From: Kribbella pittospori
GTDB taxonomy: Bacteria > Actinomycetota > Actinomycetes > Propionibacteriales > Kribbellaceae
DNA length: 64,000 nucleotides
Direction: 5' to 3'
Assembly: GCF_004331465.1 (NCBI RefSeq)
Contig: NZ_SJKB01000005.1
Coordinates: 372,001-436,000 of the forward strand
The position numbers were made by a program, and so were the translations under genes. Below are positions 7,830 through 15,741 of the stretch, one piece after another. A model generated the notes under the pieces. It was not told the DNA's origin, made no database searches, and saw nothing but the letters and a program-made list of their open reading frames with translations. Numbering within the stretch: position 1 is the stretch's first letter; every line of letters starts with the position of its first letter.

Positions 7830-7929
7830 GTCGCACGAGGGGCAGGAAGACGTCGTCGACCAGCGATGTCAGTGTCGACGCGGCGACCGGCTCGCTGGTG
7901 AAGAGCATCTCGTGGCGCAGCAGGTTGGT
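7822..7929 (-). pseudogene. Remnant: C-terminus of a TetR-family regulator
   Basis: The minus strand encodes about 35 residues ending at a TGA (7822-7824): TNLLRHEMLFTSEP, then VDDVFLPLVRPT. This is the characteristic last part of TetR regulators that control drug efflux pumps. There is no start codon or DNA-binding domain; the reading runs straight into a plus-strand MFS fragment at about 7929. The simplest reading is that a deletion fused the tail of a tetR gene to the interior of its divergent efflux pump gene. Confidence 0.65.
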
Positions 7930-8184
7930 GGGCGCGGTGAGCACCCTGCTGTTCCTGACCGGCTTCACCCTGTACGGCGCAATGCTCCTGCTGCCGCTGT
8001 TCTACCAACAGGCCCGCGGCGAGAGTGTGGTGCCTTCGGCGCCGCGACTTTGGCCGTGGTTCTGCAGAGCAACCTCATCGGGCACCCGACGGCGAGCGCC
8101 TACGCGACCAGCTTCTGGTGGGCCATCGCGTACACCGCTGTCGCCGCCGTACCGGCCTTCTTCCTGGGGGCTGTCAAGCGTTGA
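7929..8184 (+). pseudogene. Remnant: MFS (DHA2-type) drug transporter, two out-of-frame pieces
   Basis: Piece 1 (7929-8027) reads VGAVSTLLFLTGFTLYGAML and continues LLPLFYQQARG, typical of the middle of a 14-helix DHA2 transporter. Piece 2 (8034-8184, different frame) reads AFGAATLAVVLQSNLIG and ends FFLGAVKR-stop, typical of the last helix pair. The sequence between them is missing and the frame is broken at about 8028-8034. The N-terminal half is absent. With the TetR tail beside it, this is the scar of a deleted regulator/efflux pair. Its stop overlaps the next gene's stop by 11 bp. Confidence 0.7.
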
Positions 8185-9151
8185 CGCGGAGCAGGAGTTT
8201 GCCGGTGGTCGTGCCGGACTCGATCCGCCGGTGTGCATCGGCGGCGTCATGGAGCGAGAGCGTCTCGGTCCGGACCTCGAGCTGACCGCGGGCGGCCGCT
8301 TCGACTGCCCGCCGCAACCCCGCACCTGCCGCGGCCGGGTTCGCGGCGGCGAACGCAGCGAGGTTGAATCCGGAGACCGTCTTGTTGGTGAACCACAGCT
8401 CGTTGGCCGAGATCCCGACGTCGTCGGCGCCGGACGCATTGCCCATCACGACCAGGCGTCCCATCGGTGCCAGCCGATCCAGGCTCGTACGCCGACTCGC
8501 ACCACCGACCATGTCGACGACCACGTCGAACGCACCCGCGTCGGCCACGTCATCGCGCAGGATCACCTCGTCGTAGCCGAACGCCTTGGCGGCCGCGATC
8601 TTGTCCGGCCGACCGACGGTCCCAACGGTCCGGCCGGCCCCGAGCAGACGCGCCGCCTGGCCGAGCTGGCTACCCACACCACCAGCCGCGGCGTGCACCA
8701 GCACGCTCTCGCCTGGTTCGATCCGCGCCACCCGATCCAGAACCAGGAACGCCGTCGTACTGTTCGACGGCAGCGCGGCCGCCAACTCCAGGCCGAGTCC
8801 ATAGTCATCCAGGGGTACGACGAGCTCGGCGGCGGTCGTGACGACCTCGGCGTACCCGCCGCTGTCGACAATCGTCAGCGCCGCCACCGGCTGCCCGACC
8901 GACAGGCCTTCGACACCGGGACCGAGGGCACGGATCCGGCCGGACACCTCGATGCCGGGCACGAACGGCAGCGGGACGTCCACCACGCCCTGCCGGTAGA
9001 GGACCTCCGCGAAGTTGGCACCCGCGTAGGCGACGTCGATCGCCACCTGTCCGGCCGCCGGGACCGGGATCGGGACGGTGTCCAGGCGCAGTACGTCGGC
9101 TGGGCCGAAGGAGGGAATGGTGATTGCGGTCATCTGCGTGTTCTCGCTCAT
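8174..9151 (-). CDS. Quinone oxidoreductase-like MDR protein (zinc-free)
   Basis: 325-aa medium-chain dehydrogenase/reductase. N-terminal GroES-like domain (about 10-120; GPADVLRLDTVPIPVPAAGQ) and C-terminal Rossmann domain with the NADPH motif AAAGGVGSQLGQ (about 152-163). The structural-zinc cysteines of alcohol dehydrogenases are absent, as in QOR/zeta-crystallin enzymes, which reduce quinones or enones with NADPH. The product ends with the typical GKLLLRVNA. Together with the HxlR/NmrA pair nearby, this region looks like quinone or aldehyde defence. It is convergent with the MFS remnant and has its own spacer upstream of 9151. Confidence 0.88.
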   Translation of the reverse strand: MSENTQMTAITIPSFGPADVLRLDTVPIPVPAAGQVAIDVAYAGANFAEVLYRQGVVDVPLPFVPGIEVSGRIRALGPGVEGLSVGQPVAALTIVDSGGYAEVVTTAAELVVPLDDYGLGLELAAALPSNSTTAFLVLDRVARIEPGESVLVHAAAGGVGSQLGQAARLLGAGRTVGTVGRPDKIAAAKAFGYDEVILRDDVADAGAFDVVVDMVGGASRRTSLDRLAPMGRLVVMGNASGADDVGISANELWFTNKTVSGFNLAAFAAANPAAAGAGLRRAVEAAARGQLEVRTETLSLHDAADAHRRIESGTTTGKLLLRVNA

Positions 9152-9190
9152 GGCATCGATCCTGCGAGCAGGGCGGTCGAACAGGCAGTG

Positions 9191-10072
9191 TCAGTTCATG
9201 GTGGGTGTGTCACCACCAGGCTGCGACGCCATCAGCCGTTCGAGCCGCTCCTCGGTGTCGGTGCCTGGACGCGGGTTGTGCAGGATCAGGTGATGGCCCG
9301 GGTGTTCGAGCACCGGGAACATCGTCGCGTCGAACACCAGCAGCCCCGCCTCGGGATGCGCCACAGCCTTCACCGCGTTGAGGTGCTCGGCCGCGTCGTG
9401 CCGCGCCCACAGTTCGGCGAACTCCGGGCTGACCGCCGCGAGGTCGGCCGCGATCCGGTCGAACTCCGGGTCGTCGGGATAGCGAGCCGCATCGGCCCGG
9501 AAGCCGGCGGCGACGTCCGGCGCGGCCTCGTCCCAATGCTCGTGCAGTCCGCGGAAGCGTGCGTTGGTGAAGTACGAGACCAGGCAGTTGTGGTCGGTGT
9601 CGCCGTACCCGAAGACTCGGCGGGCGACGTCGTTGACGGCGGTGAAGTTCCAGTGCCGGTCGCGGATGTAGGCGGGGCGTGGTGACCAGGCGTCGAGCAG
9701 CCGCTGCATCTCGGGTGAGGCGGGCACTGTCGGTGCCGCCTCACGCTGGGGTGGGTTCAAGCCGGCCAGGCGGTAGAGATGGGCGCGTTCGACATCGTCG
9801 AGCAGGAGCACGCGAGCGACCGAATCGAGGACTTCTTCGGAGACCTTGATGTCACGGCCCTGCTCCAGCCAGGTGTACCAGGACACTCCGACCCCGGCGA
9901 GGACAGCGACCTCCTCGCGGCGCAGGCCCGGCGTACGACGATTCCCGGCCGCGGGCAGCCCGACCTGCGACGGGGTGAGCCGCTCCCGGCGGCTGCGCAG
10001 GTACTCGCGGAGCTCTGTCTGCCGGCGGCTGCGCGCCGCGCCTCCACGCTGATCCGTCCCCACCCGTGCCAC
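9191..10072 (-). CDS. XRE-family regulator with MmyB-like ligand-binding domain
   Basis: 293-aa regulator. The N-terminal helix-turn-helix (TPGLRREEVAVLAGVGVSWY then TWLEQGR) is the conserved signature of the MmyB/MltR group. The C-terminal domain (about 110-280) matches the MmyB-like PAS-type ligand-binding fold (WSPRPAYIRDRHWNFTAVND). Ligand unknown; related proteins bind fatty acids or small aromatics and often control neighbouring oxidoreductases, here perhaps the MDR gene downstream in the same direction. Start: GTG at 10072 with AAAGGGGG upstream is preferred. The longer reading from ATG at 10126 would put the N-terminus inside the promoter repeat at 10112-10141. Confidence 0.85.
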   Translation of the reverse strand: MARVGTDQRGGAARSRRQTELREYLRSRRERLTPSQVGLPAAGNRRTPGLRREEVAVLAGVGVSWYTWLEQGRDIKVSEEVLDSVARVLLLDDVERAHLYRLAGLNPPQREAAPTVPASPEMQRLLDAWSPRPAYIRDRHWNFTAVNDVARRVFGYGDTDHNCLVSYFTNARFRGLHEHWDEAAPDVAAGFRADAARYPDDPEFDRIAADLAAVSPEFAELWARHDAAEHLNAVKAVAHPEAGLLVFDATMFPVLEHPGHHLILHNPRPGTDTEERLERLMASQPGGDTPTMN

Positions 10073-10111
10073 GCTACCGGAACCCCCTTTCCGCAGCCCG
10101 ATGCTGGGCTC

Positions 10112-10141
10112 TTGAATTAGTAACACGCTTGGTTTAACTTA
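10112..10141 (+). promoter_or_regulatory. ROK-regulon promoter/operator, copy 1
   Basis: 30 bp identical, in inverse orientation, to 22446-22475. Reading toward the secreted beta-helix gene it contains TTGAAT (-35 like, 10112-10117), 17 bp, and TAACTT (-10 like, 10135-10140). An imperfect dyad AGTAAC / GTTTAACT lies between and over the boxes, suitable as a repressor operator. The transcript would have a roughly 45-nt 5' leader with a GGAGG site before the ATG at 10195. The A/T-rich block is strikingly different from surrounding GC-rich DNA, which marks selective constraint. Confidence 0.7.
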
Positions 10142-10194
10142 TCCGCGCAGCTGCTCTCGCGTGTACTTCCGGCCCGCCACCTGGAGGTTTCAGC

Positions 10195-13100
10195 ATGTCC
10201 AGACGCCTGCTCGCGTGGGTCCTTCCCGCCGTGCTGCTCGCCAGCGTCATCGCCGTACCGGCGGCTCAGGCCGCCACCATGTATCCGAGCGGCGTAGGCG
10301 CCGACCTCGGACCGACCCCGACCACGCTCGGCGTGAAGCCCGCCGCCGGCGATGACCCCGCCGGGTTGCGTACCGGCACCGAGCAGGGCCGCACGTACTG
10401 GCAGACCAACCAGGCCGCCGGCACCGGCTACCTCGAATTCGACGTCGACCGTGACTACGTCGACGAGATTGGCACAGACGACGTCCTGGTGACGGTGACC
10501 TACCTCGACAGCGGCTCAGGCACCCTCGAGCTCCAGTACGACGCCGCCACGAACCCGCAGGCCGAGGCGACCGACGTCCAACTGACCAACACGGGTCAGT
10601 GGCGGACCGGCACGTTCGAGCTCACCGACATCGGCTTCACCGACCGCCTCGGCGACGCCGACGTCCGCCTGTTCGGCAGCGCCGACATCACCATCTCGAG
10701 CCTCCGGATCAGTACGGCGGGAGCCTCGGTCCAGCTCGGAGCATCGCCGATCCAGTCCGGCATCAGCCCGCGCGCCGGCGACCGGCCGGAGAACCTGATC
10801 ACCGGGGTGCAGGACGGCCGCGCCTACTGGCAGACCGACCACTCCGCGCCGTCCCCAGGCACGAACTTCTTCTACATGAACGTCGCCGACACCTACCTGT
10901 ACGACAACCACAGCCTGGTGCTGATCAGCGTCGACTACTTCGACGCCGGCAACGGGCAGTTCGGCCTGCACTACGACTCCCCCGGCGAGACGATCCCGGA
11001 GAAGTTCAAGAACTCCGAGGTGGTTCAGTACGGCGACACCAAGACCTGGAAGACGCACACCTTCGCGCTCCCCGACGCGGTGATGACGAACCGCTCGAAC
11101 GGCGGCGACTTCCGCATCCACAACGGCGACGGCTCGGTCGATCTGAAGGTCGCAGCCGTCCGCGTCGCCAAGGTCGCGACCACCCTCGACGTCACCGAGG
11201 GCCTGCTCGACCTGATCGACGAGGCGGCCCGGGTCGAGAAGGCTGCCCGCGAGGGAACCAGGGACGGTCAGTACCCGGACGGCAGTCGTGCGATCTTCCG
11301 TACGGCGATCGACGCAGCCCGCGCCGTCGCGGCCACCCCCGGCGTCACCGACGTCCAGGTGAAAGAAGCGCTGCAGACGCTGCAGTCGAAGCTCGACGCC
11401 TTCACCGCTTCGGTGGTCGACACCAATTTCGCATCCGACGGCCAGGCGACAGCGAGCAGTGGTAGCGGCGCCACCAACGTCAATGACGGCAACCACGACA
11501 CCGCCTGGACGAGCGGTCAGGGCGACTCCTGGCTCCAGCTCGACCTCGGCAAGCCGCGACCGGTGAACGACGTACGGGTCGAATGGGCCGAGGCGTACTC
11601 CCCCGACTACACCGTCCAGGTCTCGATGGACGGCCGGAAGTTCACCGACGTCGGACGCATCGGATCCCCCGGCGGCAACCAGATCAGCCGGACCCGCTTC
11701 GCGACCACCACCGCGCGGTACGTCCGGGTCGCGATGACGGGTGCCGACTCGTTCATCGTCAAGGAACTCCAGCTCCGGCTGAGCCCGGTCGTCACTCCAA
11801 ACCCGCGGTTGGTGCAGACGACCAACCCGACCGAGGACGGCGTGATCGCCGACTTCGACGCCACCCAGTTCGGCGCCGACCGCACCGGCCGGCACGATTC
11901 GACCAAGGCGATCCAGCAGGCCATCTACGCGTGTCAGGATGCGGGCGGCGGGACCGTCTGGCTGCCGGCCGGCAAGTACAAGGTCACCGACACCATCGAG
12001 GTGCACGCGTTCTGCACCCTCCGTGGTGACCACGGCGAGAAGCTCGGGACCGGGACTGTGGTCGTCGCGGATCTTGCCTCCGGCAACGACGGGCCGAGCC
12101 TGTTCCGGATCGGCGGCAGCGCCGGCGTGCTCGGCGTGACCACCTACTACCCGAACCAGAACGCCACCGACCCGGTCCCGTACAACTACACCTTCGAGAT
12201 CCCCGGCGGCGCCTGGATCGGCAACGAGAACTACATGATGGCGACCGTCGCCGACGTCACCATGCTCAACTCGTACCGCGGGATCGGCATCAGCACGATG
12301 CCCAACGACCACGGCAACGCACCGAGCTCCGGCCAGGTGCACGAGTCGAGCACGATCCGCAACATCCGTGGCACCGCCCTCTTCGAGGGAGCCCGCGCGT
12401 ACAACGGCGCCGACGTCGGCACCTGGGAGAACGTTGCGTTCAGCAACTCCTTCTGGGCGGACGCACCGGCCGTCTACCACCCGCCGGCGCGGACCGCGCT
12501 GGACGCGTGGACACGGGCCAACGGCACCGGTCTCGTCCTCGGCGACCTCGAGTGGGACCAGTTCCACCGGATCTCGCTCACCGACTACCACGTCGGCATC
12601 CATGTCGTCGCCGGACAGCGAGCCCAGTTCACGGGCAGCTTCCTTCAGCCGGACGTACGCCGTACTGACATCGGCGTGCTCGTGGACGTGATGGACGACC
12701 GCTGGGGTATGACGCTCGCGGCGGGCCGGATCGAAGGCAGTGACCACGCGATCCAGAACAACTCGCGCGGCTACGTGAAAGTCACCGGGACCACGCTCAC
12801 TGGCGCGGTCGACGGCATCGTGCACCGGATGTCCGGCACGGCGCCGACGTACTCGCAGGAGCCGCTGCCCAAGCCGAAGCAGTCTCTGTACGTCGTCGAC
12901 GCGCCGCACGGTGTCGGGTATTTGCCGGCCGCCGACGCAACGAACGCCGTACAGAAGGTGCTCGACAAGGCTGGGCGGAACGGCGGCGGCATCGTCTACC
13001 TGCCCGCCGGGTGGTACCGGATCAGCACGCATCTCAGCGTCCCGGCGAAGGTCGAGTTGCGCGGTGCGTCCGCCGTACCGAACCGGGATCAAGGCGGCGC

Positions 13101-14013
13101 CAGCGGCGGGACGGTCCTCCAGGCCTTCGAGAAGAACACCGAGACTGCGCTGATCACGCTGCAGAACCGCGCGGGCGTGCGTGGGTTGCGGGTCTTCTAC
13201 CCCGACAACAACCCCGGCAAGGCCGAGGGCGTCGTGCCCTACCCGTACGCCGTCCGCGGTCACGCCGGTGGGAACTACGTGATCAACGCCGGCTTCCCGA
13301 ACGCCTGGAACGGGATCGACCTCAGTGGCGACGACGTCGTCGTCCGCAAGGTCGCCGGGGCGTTCTTCGACCACGCTATCACCATCGGCCCGGGCACCAA
13401 CGGCCGGATCGAGGGCGTGCTCTCGAACGGGAACGCGGTCACCCGGGTCGGCTACCAGCAGCCGTACTGGATGAACGAGGGCAGTATCTTCGAACTCGTC
13501 ATCGACAAGTACATGCGCAAGACCGCCAAGATCGTCACCGTCGACGGCGCCCGCGGCCTGACGCTGCTGAACGTGTTCGCGTACGGCTTCCACGACGGGC
13601 TCGTGGTGAACAGCGGTCAGGTGGACGCCTTCAATCTGGGCACCGACAACCTCGGCACCGACGGTCATACGGTCAAGGTGGTCAGCGGAGACGTCGAGGC
13701 CACCAACCTGGCCCGCTACAACGGCGCCACCCTGTCCGGGCCGGCCACGCTGCGCAACGTGATGGTGATCAATGTCGTCCAGCGCAGTATCAAGGTCCAG
13801 GCCAGCGGTCCGGGCACGGCGACGATCGCCGGGAACGAGTCCGAACCGGGCACCTACGAGGTCGGCGCGCAGGTCACAGTGACGGCGGCGGCAACATCGG
13901 ATAGCGTTTTCCAGAACTGGACCGTCGACGGCGTGGTGGTCTCGACCGACGCGTCGTACACCTTCACCGTCGCCACGGACCAGGTACTGACCGCGAATTT
14001 CCAGGCCAAGTAG
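10195..14013 (+). CDS. Secreted double beta-helix carbohydrate-active protein with CBM32-like domain
   Basis: 1272 aa. Signal peptide MSRRLLAWVLPAVLLASV ending AAQAA. Two homologous beta-rich modules (about 40-175 and 185-325, each with a GRxYWQT motif), a FIVAR-like helical spacer (about 335-405), a discoidin F5/8 type C (CBM32-like) domain (about 407-531), then two Pectate_lyase_3 right-handed beta-helix units (about 550-880, starting FDATQFGADRTGRHDST; and about 905-1200, with GGGIVYLPAGWYRIS), and a C-terminal FQNWTVDG-type bacterial repeat (about 1200-1272). Two tandem beta-helices occur in GH55 exo-beta-1,3-glucanases, but the context (uronate-type enzymes) would also fit a pectin or uronan enzyme. 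GGAGG lies before the ATG. Confidence 0.8.
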   Translation: MSRRLLAWVLPAVLLASVIAVPAAQAATMYPSGVGADLGPTPTTLGVKPAAGDDPAGLRTGTEQGRTYWQTNQAAGTGYLEFDVDRDYVDEIGTDDVLVTVTYLDSGSGTLELQYDAATNPQAEATDVQLTNTGQWRTGTFELTDIGFTDRLGDADVRLFGSADITISSLRISTAGASVQLGASPIQSGISPRAGDRPENLITGVQDGRAYWQTDHSAPSPGTNFFYMNVADTYLYDNHSLVLISVDYFDAGNGQFGLHYDSPGETIPEKFKNSEVVQYGDTKTWKTHTFALPDAVMTNRSNGGDFRIHNGDGSVDLKVAAVRVAKVATTLDVTEGLLDLIDEAARVEKAAREGTRDGQYPDGSRAIFRTAIDAARAVAATPGVTDVQVKEALQTLQSKLDAFTASVVDTNFASDGQATASSGSGATNVNDGNHDTAWTSGQGDSWLQLDLGKPRPVNDVRVEWAEAYSPDYTVQVSMDGRKFTDVGRIGSPGGNQISRTRFATTTARYVRVAMTGADSFIVKELQLRLSPVVTPNPRLVQTTNPTEDGVIADFDATQFGADRTGRHDSTKAIQQAIYACQDAGGGTVWLPAGKYKVTDTIEVHAFCTLRGDHGEKLGTGTVVVADLASGNDGPSLFRIGGSAGVLGVTTYYPNQNATDPVPYNYTFEIPGGAWIGNENYMMATVADVTMLNSYRGIGISTMPNDHGNAPSSGQVHESSTIRNIRGTALFEGARAYNGADVGTWENVAFSNSFWADAPAVYHPPARTALDAWTRANGTGLVLGDLEWDQFHRISLTDYHVGIHVVAGQRAQFTGSFLQPDVRRTDIGVLVDVMDDRWGMTLAAGRIEGSDHAIQNNSRGYVKVTGTTLTGAVDGIVHRMSGTAPTYSQEPLPKPKQSLYVVDAPHGVGYLPAADATNAVQKVLDKAGRNGGGIVYLPAGWYRISTHLSVPAKVELRGASAVPNRDQGGASGGTVLQAFEKNTETALITLQNRAGVRGLRVFYPDNNPGKAEGVVPYPYAVRGHAGGNYVINAGFPNAWNGIDLSGDDVVVRKVAGAFFDHAITIGPGTNGRIEGVLSNGNAVTRVGYQQPYWMNEGSIFELVIDKYMRKTAKIVTVDGARGLTLLNVFAYGFHDGLVVNSGQVDAFNLGTDNLGTDGHTVKVVSGDVEATNLARYNGATLSGPATLRNVMVINVVQRSIKVQASGPGTATIAGNESEPGTYEVGAQVTVTAAATSDSVFQNWTVDGVVVSTDASYTFTVATDQVLTANFQAK

Positions 14014-14020
14014 GAGCGAG

Positions 14021-15109
14021 ATGGCTGACGCACAACATCAGGTCGCGATCGTGGGTTGCGGCATCATCGGCCGCACCCACGCGGACACCATCGCGGCACG
14101 GCCCGACGCGACCGTGACCGCCCTCGTCGATGTCGACGCGAGCGCCCGGGAGGCACTGGCGGCCCGGCTGAAGGAGGCGGGGCAGCCGGTGCCCCAGGTG
14201 TACGACGACCTGCCCGCGGCCATCAGCGGGTCGGAGGTCTCGCTGGTCGCGATCTGCACGCCGAGCGGCACGCACACCGAGCTGGCCGAGCAGGCGCTGA
14301 ACGACAAGAAGCACGTCGTGATCGAGAAGCCGCTCGACGTCGACCCGAGCCGGGCCCGCCGGTTCGGGGCGGCGGCCGCGCGGGCGGCGAGCCAGGGTGT
14401 GGTCACGTCGGTGATCAGCCAGCACCGCTTCGACGCGGGCAGCGTCGTGGTGAAGGAGGCGATCGACTCCGGCCGGTTCGGCCAGCTCACGTCCTGCGTC
14501 GCGACGGTTGCCTGGTGGCGCAGCGACGAGTACTACGCCTCAGCGGATTGGCGTGGGACGTGGGCGCTGGACGGCGGCGGCGCACTGATGAATCAGGGCG
14601 TGCACACGGTCGACCTCATGCTGTGGTTCATGGGTCGGCCGGTGCAGATCCAGGCGCAGGCGGTGCGGTCCACGCACCACGCGATCGAGGTCGAGGACAC
14701 CCTGGTCGCGACGCTGACCTTCGAGTCCGGTGCCATCGGCACGCTGCATGCGACCACCGCGGCCTTCCCCGGTGGTCGGACCCGGGTGTCGGTGCACGGC
14801 ACCGAGGGTGGTGCTGAGCTGGAGGACGACCTGCTGCGGCGCCTCAACGTCGACGGCGTCAAGGATGAGGCGCCCGTCGACGCCGGTCCGCCCGGCGGCC
14901 ATGAGGCGCAGTACGACGACATCCTGACGGCGATCACGAACGGCGGACAGCCCGGGCTCACGGTCCAGGACGGGATCGAGGCACTCGCCGCGGTCCGCGC
15001 CGTCTACATCGCCAGCACCCTCCAGCGCCCGGTCAAATTCATGGACGTCCTCGAAGGCCGCTACGACGACGTGGAGGTCTCCCGAGGAATCCGCCTCCCA
15101 CCGAACTGA
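14021..15109 (+). CDS. Gfo/Idh/MocA family oxidoreductase
   Basis: 362-aa NAD(P)-dependent sugar dehydrogenase-type protein. N-terminal Rossmann fold with VAIVGCGIIGRTHADTI (about 7-23) and the EKPLDVDPSRAR motif (about 104-115) whose Lys is the conserved catalytic residue; the C-terminal alpha/beta domain has GGALMNQGVHTVDLMLWF, with the His typical of the family. Members oxidise or reduce hydroxyls of sugars, inositols and uronates. It lies seven bases after the beta-helix gene with AGGAG before the ATG, so it is co-transcribed and probably handles a released sugar. It is followed by a strong inverted repeat. Confidence 0.92.
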   Translation: MADAQHQVAIVGCGIIGRTHADTIAARPDATVTALVDVDASAREALAARLKEAGQPVPQVYDDLPAAISGSEVSLVAICTPSGTHTELAEQALNDKKHVVIEKPLDVDPSRARRFGAAAARAASQGVVTSVISQHRFDAGSVVVKEAIDSGRFGQLTSCVATVAWWRSDEYYASADWRGTWALDGGGALMNQGVHTVDLMLWFMGRPVQIQAQAVRSTHHAIEVEDTLVATLTFESGAIGTLHATTAAFPGGRTRVSVHGTEGGAELEDDLLRRLNVDGVKDEAPVDAGPPGGHEAQYDDILTAITNGGQPGLTVQDGIEALAAVRAVYIASTLQRPVKFMDVLEGRYDDVEVSRGIRLPPN

Positions 15110-15128
15110 ACAGCCGCCGATAGCGCCC

Positions 15129-15171
15129 TATGTCACCGTTGGCGTGAAGACAACGCGTCAGCGGTGACATA
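15129..15171. terminator. Inverted repeat between convergent genes (bidirectional terminator)
   Basis: TATGTCACCG (15129-15138) and CGGTGACATA (15162-15171) are perfect 10-bp arms. Inside them TTGGCG and CGCGTCAG extend the pairing imperfectly, making a long stem with a short loop (about TGAAGACAA). It lies exactly between the stops of the Gfo/Idh gene and the convergent GNAT gene. No long T-run, as is usual for high-GC terminators. Confidence 0.6.
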
Positions 15172-15183
15172 ACCCGCCAGTCG

Positions 15184-15741
15184 TCAGGCGCCGGGAGCCC
15201 GCTCGTTCAGGATTCGCTGGTAGAGGTTGCAGTCCTGCCAGGTGCCGGCGATGTGCAGGTACGTCGGCGCGTGGCCGATCTGGGTGAAGCCGGTGCGCTG
15301 GAGGACGCGCTGCGAGGCAGCGTTGTTCGTCAGCGTGCTGGCTTCGATCCGGTGCAGCTTCAGCTCGGTGTCCGCGATCTCGGCCACCGTCTCCACCGCG
15401 CGCGTCGCCAGACCGCGACCGACCGCTTCGGCCGCCAGCCAGTAGCCGAGGCTCGCGCTGCGGAACGGCCCGGGAACCAGGTCGCTCAGGGTCGCCGCAC
15501 CGATGATCCGGTCGCCGTCGGCCAGCAGCCACGGCACCACCTGACTGTTCTTGTACCGCTCGAGCTGCGCGGTGAGCCGCTCCTCCTGACCGGCGACGGT
15601 GAACCACTTCTCGGGCCGCGCGGGCTCCCAGGGGCTGAGGTGGTCCCAGCTGCGGGTGTAGGCGTCAGCGAGGGCGGGAGCGTCGTCGAGTGAGGCGATC
15701 CGGAGCTGGACTTCCGGGGTGAGTTGGCGGGGTGAAATCAC
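15184..15741 (-). CDS. GNAT N-acetyltransferase (RimJ/RimL-like)
   Basis: 185-aa acetyltransferase: N-terminal VQLRIASLDDAPALADAY, acetyl-CoA loop region LAAEAVGRGLATRAVETV (about 107-124; the Q/RxxGxG/A-type loop is RGLATR), then LHRIEASTLTNNAASQRVLQ and RTGF, the classic RimJ/RimL core. The substrate may be a protein N-terminus, an amino sugar or an antibiotic. Its GTG start overlaps the stop of the ROK regulator (GTGA), so the two are coupled. Whether it belongs functionally to the sugar programme is unclear. Confidence 0.88.
   Translation of the reverse strand: MISPRQLTPEVQLRIASLDDAPALADAYTRSWDHLSPWEPARPEKWFTVAGQEERLTAQLERYKNSQVVPWLLADGDRIIGAATLSDLVPGPFRSASLGYWLAAEAVGRGLATRAVETVAEIADTELKLHRIEASTLTNNAASQRVLQRTGFTQIGHAPTYLHIAGTWQDCNLYQRILNERAPGA

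Noticed and set aside
7412..9685. 757-aa plus-strand open frame
   Set aside because: Runs through the NmrA end, the decayed pump and antisense to two real genes; no domain.
10516..13668. 1050-aa minus-strand open frame
   Set aside because: Antisense to the secreted beta-helix gene, with no recognisable motif or start site.
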